Shown piece by piece: positions 59,259 to 64,000 of a stretch of DNA of 64,000 nucleotides (its first letter is position 1; every line of letters starts with the position of its first letter). The stretch lies in NCBI GenBank assembly GCA_021234155.1, contig JAJEKV010000017.1:12405525-12469524 (forward strand). The letters are read 5' to 3'. A program made the position numbers and the translations under genes. The notes beneath the pieces were generated by a model. It did no database searches. It was not told the origin of the DNA and saw only the letters and a list, made by a program, of their open reading frames with translations. This stretch comes from Isoetes taiwanensis (taxonomy: Eukaryota; Streptophyta; Lycopodiopsida; Isoetales; Isoetaceae).

Positions 59259-62200
59259 TCTACTGAAGAGTCTACATCAAGCTCTGAACCAACATTTGCA
59301 ACAGGAAATGAGATCCCAGAGACCAGTTTAATTGAAGCTATTGACAATTATTATCCTATTCTAGATGGAGATAATGATGATGCCATTCAGGAGGCCAACG
59401 ATGAAGGCAATAAAGAAGATGCAAGTATTCTAAAAGATGAGGCAGGCAAACCACTATATGCTGGGGCTAGGATGTCACGTCTTGCAACACGCTTGCTAAT
59501 CCTAAATCTTCAGCACAAATTTGCATGGAGTAATAATAGTGTAACCGAGCTATTTAGGTATGATATTTGTTTGAATGAGTTATTTTCTTATGAATTCATT
59601 TGTCACTTGTAGGTGATGACTGCATTTTATTTTGTAGCTTGCTAAGTAAGATACTACCTAGTCCCGAAACAAGGAGAGAAGCAAGAGAAATTTTGCGTGC
59701 ATTAGGGTTGGAATATAATTGCATCCATGCCTGCCCAAATGATTGTGTATTGTACCGGAATGCATATGCAACATTACATGAGCGTCCAAAATGCAAGGAG
59801 CCACGCTATAAGATGGATATGAAGAAGAAAAATGTTCCTAGAAAAGTTTTGCGGCACATGCCCATAATTCCACGTCTACAATACATGTTCCGTTCTCCAT
59901 CTTTGTCTGCATTAATGGATTTCCATGTGTTCCACATCGTCTAAGAATTACAGCGGATGGAGAAGCTATGAAACACATAGAAGATAAGTGGAGGGTATTC
60001 AAGGATGAACCACGGAATTTACGCCTTGCTAGTGGAATGGATGGAATTTGCCCTTTTGGAACGTTGTCGTCAAAACATAGTGTGTGGCCCATAGTTGTGG
60101 TCAACTGCAATATTCCACCATGGATGGCAACTAAAGCCGGACATTTGATGTTGACACTTGTTGTTCCAGATTTGTCCTTATTACATTTCAATATGTCATT
60201 TTCACAAGTTTTATTTACTTCATACTATTACATGGATGTGTATATTGAACCACTCATAGAAGAGTTAGAGATATTATGACAAGGCATCCAAATGTACGAC
60301 ATAGTAAGGATGCCACATCAGTTCACATTACATGCAATATATTGCTTCACGACACATGTTTTTGTGTTGCTTCGGGTATGTCTTTTTTTAATACCAATGC
60401 TCTTTTTATTAGATGCTAACTCATTATCTACATACAGGTTTGCAAACAAGTGGAATGAATGGTTGCCCATCATGTGGAACTTATTTGAGTTGTTATCGCT
60501 CCAAGCACCTTAACAAGCAAATATATCGCGGACACAAAAAGTACCTACCATGCAATCACCGTATGCGAGGATCAAATGCTACTAAGCGACCGACGCGTAG
60601 GACACCCAAGGATTGGTTAGAAACATGGACTATGGCGCGTGAATCACAAGGTGCTTCGAACAATGATGATGTTATACCACCACCAGGCATGAAACATTTA
60701 TCCATATTTTATCGCCTTGAATATTGGCCAGAACTAAAACTTGTGCACCTACTCGATCCTATGCATGTCTTCAAAAATGTTGGACAATCACTCTGGAGAC
60801 ATTTGACTGGGGATTGGGAGAAATTAAGTGCTAGAAGAGACTTACAAGATTATAACATAATGTGTACCTTATGGCCTATTGAAGAGGAGGGCAAAGCCAT
60901 TATGTTACCCAAGGCACCGTGGGTTCTAAGTAAATCAGAGGAGTTGCAAGTGACTAATATTATATCCAAAATGCGCACTCCTACCGGCTATGGTGCGTCA
61001 CTACGTAAAGCCTTCACAAAAGATGGTGATCTCAGTGGGTTAAAGTCCCATGATTGGCACAAATTTATACAGGTATTAATTTTGTATTAACTATCTTGTT
61101 GGGTATTTCTTCATTATGTGTGTTTGCTGCATTGTAGCACATTCTTCCATGTGCAATTGAGAATTGTCTTACGAGTAACATACGTGACATTATATATCGA
61201 CTTGGAAAGTTTGCAAGTTATGGTTAAAAAACTTTGTTAGTAGTTTGTTTTCAATTTTGTTGTTAACAACTACCAATTTTGTGCTTAGATGACATTTCAA
61301 AAATGGAGGTTGAGATAGTTGAGCTTCTGTGCATGATGGAGAAAGATCTTCCTACAAGTTTTTTTGACCTTCAAGTACACTTATTGGTTCATCTACTAGA
61401 AGAAATCCGGCTTCTTGGACCAGCTCCAAGTCGGTGGATGTTTTTTTGAAACATTGTTCTTTTTAAGTGAAGCCACAATTTCAATACACAAAGATGCACC
61501 AAAGATTTGGAATGGTGAGGAAGATAAGGAAGTAGCAGAAGAAGACTTGCAAGGTCATGGAGTGCAATGCAAATTGAACGAGGAAATGTTTGAAGAAATA
61601 AATAAGTTTGTAATACGTAATACTCAAAGTCTTGATAAGTGGAGGGAGAGGTATAGACTTGCTAGAGAAGAGAGGGAGATAGGCAGGCAAGATTTTGCAC
61701 ATAATAGCATACATCATGGCCGAAAACGTGTTTTATATCCAGAATCATTGGAAGAATTGCCTGAGGATATGACTCGTGATTGGTTGCTTGAAGCAATGGA
61801 AAATGCACGAGATAATGGAGAGGATGTTCCAAAGGATGACTTCAATATCGCACTTGGATGCGTTAAGAAGGTATAACTTTCTATTTATTGGTAATGTTTG
61901 CGACATACATATGATTTGCTTTCTCATATCCTGTAAAATGTAGGCTCGTTTCCACAATTCCATGTGGGCTTATGGAAATCATCTTCGAACTATAGAGGTC
62001 GATAAAGGTCGTCTGACAAATGACTGTGGAATTGCTTCTCAATTTGAACAAAAAAGCCAAGCTAGTCAACGTGATCGGCAACCAGTTACGGGTGATCTTA
62101 ATTATGTTGGGCAAATCACCAATATTATTGATGTTGACTTCCGTTCATTTCATGTAACTATATTGAAGGCAAAGTGGTTCAAAGTTATTTATAGAGGCAG

Positions 62201-62435
62201 AAATAAGACCGTGAGATCACATCCTTCGGGTTTCTACGAGATTGATTCAACACAGATTCTTGGAGAAATGAACGAACCATTTGTTTACCCTAAACAAGTT
62301 GAACAGGTTTCCTTTACTAAAAACCTTGTTAATCCAAGGTGGTGGATTGTGGTTCATGTTGTACCCAGGCGCAGACGTCTAAGTATTGATACTACTGCAT
62401 TAGAGCTCAATGATGAGCATGAAGGAGATAGTTGA
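59259..62435 (+). CDS. TNP2-type CACTA transposase with DUF4218 and DUF4216
   Basis: Exons read from splice sites: 59259-59557 (KPLYAGARMSRLATRL), 59638-~60378 (CPNDCVLYRNAYATLHERPK, VLRHMPIIPRLQYMF, MDVYIEPLIEEL), ~60439-61072 (MNGCPSCG, HLLDPMHVFKNVG, GLKSHDWHKFIQ), 61138 on (HILPCAIENCL), a DUF4218 exon near 61290-61440 (PTSFFDLQVHLLVHLLEEIR, GPAPSRWM), a charged exon 61415-61876, and a DUF4216 exon from ~61944 (WFKVIYRGRN, FVYPKQVEQVSF) to the stop at 62435. The order matches plant TNP2. It cuts and joins transposon ends. Frame changes near 59920 and 61440 suggest this copy is damaged. Confidence 0.9.
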
Positions 62436-62439
62436 TGGT

Positions 62440-63228
62440 ATCTTTACATTCTTGAAGACACTTTTATCAAATTATCTGCACTTGAAAGTCACTTTATTGT
62501 CACTTTACACTCACTTATTGTCACTTTTTTATCACTTATTGTCACTTTTTTGTCATCATATTCTCACTCTTTTGTCACCATATTCTCACTTTTTTGTCAC
62601 ATTTGAGGCATTCTATAGGCATAACATTGTGACATTTATATCATTCTTTTCTTGAACTTCTTTCTCACATTTGAGTCATTTTATTGGCACATTATGATAG
62701 TATTTATATCATTTCTTTGTCACTACTTTTGTTATTATAAAGTCAGTCTATTGTCACATTTCTGGCAAATACTTTTGTCAAAATTATACCAATCTATGGT
62801 CACAATTTTGTCATGAAAATGGTACGTTATAGTTAGATTTATATCATTTTTTTATCACTATTTTTGTCATTATTAAGTCAATTTATTGTCACATTCTTGA
62901 CATACGGTTTTGTCAGAACCATGTCAATCTAGTGTCATATGATAGTCATCATTTTGTCGCTTTTTTTTTGCACTATTTTGTCATTATTAAGTCAATTTAT
63001 TGTCACATTCTTGGCATACGGTTTTGTCAGAACCATGTCAGTCTAGTGTCATATGATAGTCATCATTTTGTCACTTTTTTTTGTCACTATTGTGGCTCTC
63101 CATTGTCATATCTATTGTCATTTGCATGTCACCAATTTTGTCACAGTTATTGTCACTTTTGTATCAGTTTTTTGACATGTTATTTTACTGACAAAAAAGT
63201 GACAATAAATCACTGTTCTCTTGTAGTG
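62440..63228 (+). repeat. Right subterminal repeats and TIR of the CACTA element
   Basis: TTTTTGTCAC-like motifs recur every 15-40 bp, with a ~95 bp doublet near 62860-63065. They lie on the plus strand like those at the left end; only the last ~40 bp are inverted relative to the left end. Confidence 0.88.
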
Positions 63229-64000
63229 ACATATTTCTTTTGTATTTCTTGCGTATTTTCCTCGTATTTTCCTTGTTTTCGCGTAGGTTAATGACAACAA
63301 TAGGTGTTAAAAGAAAACCTCATGGCGATCTAGAAAACCAAGTGTCTGACTCCATTCAGTCGAGTCATGCCCTAGAAGTCATCTCCAAAATTCTTCCAAG
63401 ATTTTCTTGGGTTCTATGAAAAATCTCTTGAGATTTCTTCAAAATTTATATTCCAAAAGATATTCAAGTCTCCTTGAGATTCTCTGAGGATTCTAAAATA
63501 TTTCCCCGAGGTTTCCTACATATTTCTAAAGATGTTGATTGAAGAAGACGTGTAGAAGCGAAAGCTTCTTTCATAAGTTTTCTCTATATTCCATAAAGAC
63601 TCTTGAACCTGACAGAAATTTTTATGGTAAATAGGTTTTTTTTTTCAATCTTTATCTTATTTAATTTGTTATACAATGCATATGTAATGCACTCTCGTAG
63701 GGAAAAATCTATATGTATTTTCTTTAAGTTCACAAATAAATTGGATCAATGTCCACTTGTGTTACAGATTATATCGCTTATGTGGCAATGCAAGTAGACT
63801 CGAATCTCCAAGAACTAATTTGTGTTTTATTTAAGTTCACAAATAAATTGGAATGTCCACTTTTGTTGCAGGTTATATTAATATCATGTTTGAGATGGTA
63901 CTAACGTTTAAAGTTATTTTTTATCTGCATTTATATTGAGAGTGGAACTTTTGTAGTCCTTGGGAACAATACCTCAGTATCCTAAAATGGCATGGGAATA
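63229..64000. other. Flank right of the CACTA element, no gene seen
   Basis: AT-rich, with no supported ORF. The phrase TTTAAGTTCACAAATAAATTGG recurs near 63725 and 63832. Confidence 0.45.

Larger units (their letters stand above)
52303..63228 (+). mobile_element. Complete CACTA (En/Spm) DNA transposon, 10.9 kb
   Basis: It starts CACTACAAGAGAA and ends TTCTCTTGTAGTG. The 3 bp flanks are ACG and ACA, an imperfect duplication. The terminal ~40 bp are inverted (TTTATTGTCA ... TGACAATAAA); beyond them each end has hundreds of bases of short TTTTTGTCAC-like repeats. Inside are a minus-strand TNPA/Ptta-like gene, a kinase-like fragment, a plus-strand SET-domain ORF and a plus-strand TNP2 transposase. 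Flanking sequence on either side (52040-52302, 63229-64000) shows no clear gene. Confidence 0.95.

Overview
The window looks like nuclear DNA from a large, repeat-rich land-plant genome. The evidence is a plant UDP-glycosyltransferase with a plant PSPG box and a GT-AG intron, a CACTA transposon with TNP2/DUF4218/DUF4216 modules, Ty3-gypsy elements primed by initiator tRNA-Met, and L1-like LINEs. The style would fit a fern, lycophyte or other non-flowering plant, but I cannot fix the species. Only one ordinary host gene is convincingly intact (the UGT, 43549-45102, minus). Almost everything else is mobile-element DNA, much of it nested. I see no rRNA, tRNA or CRISPR. No intact operon-like or bacterial gene is present.

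Layout. 1-4875: right-hand part of a minus-strand LTR retroelement (element 1) running off the left edge, with its LTR at 3421-4875. 4876-6740: decayed LINE-C. 6745-18092: a rearranged block built on a ~1.5 kb inverted repeat (8119-9612 + 13770-13807 versus 16384-17903). A 4.16 kb L1-like LINE-A (9613-13769) interrupts its left arm. The loop holds the 3' end of LINE-B and a 478 bp tandem duplication. 18098-37013: a ~2.5 kb direct duplication whose second copy is split by a complete 13.1 kb minus-strand Ty3-gypsy chromovirus (element 2, 22072-35157, TSD CGAGT). 37164-43401: mostly unassigned, with LINE-D (minus) and a 1.7 kb terminal-inverted-repeat element. 43549-45102: the UGT. 45525-51867: a duplicated unit split by a ~5 kb insertion. 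52303-63228: a complete 10.9 kb CACTA element.

Most unusual content. Both LTR elements carry, between the primer-binding site and gag, an extra gene for a histone H3-like protein. It has an H3 tail (MARTKQ..RK, keeping the K4, R8 and K9 positions), a long charged linker and an H3 histone fold. In element 2 the C-terminal 28 residues of the fold are nearly canonical. A second extra gene of unknown function follows (ORF-b, starting MA-S-F-RW). In both elements each extra gene has its own TATA box and a shared CYCATTTNTC-like downstream motif, with long hairpin repeats upstream, so the accessory genes look independently promoted. The integrase of element 2 ends in a chromodomain. The CACTA element also carries a chromatin gene: a SET-domain ORF upstream of its TNP2 transposase. 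It holds a TNPA/Ptta-like gene on the opposite strand and a fragment resembling a U-box/kinase gene as well.

Caveat. Many reading frames are broken by single-base shifts. The two copies of the 2.5 kb duplication differ in clustered CTG/CGG-type positions, which could be assembly error rather than decay. 'Pseudogene' calls should be read with that in mind.
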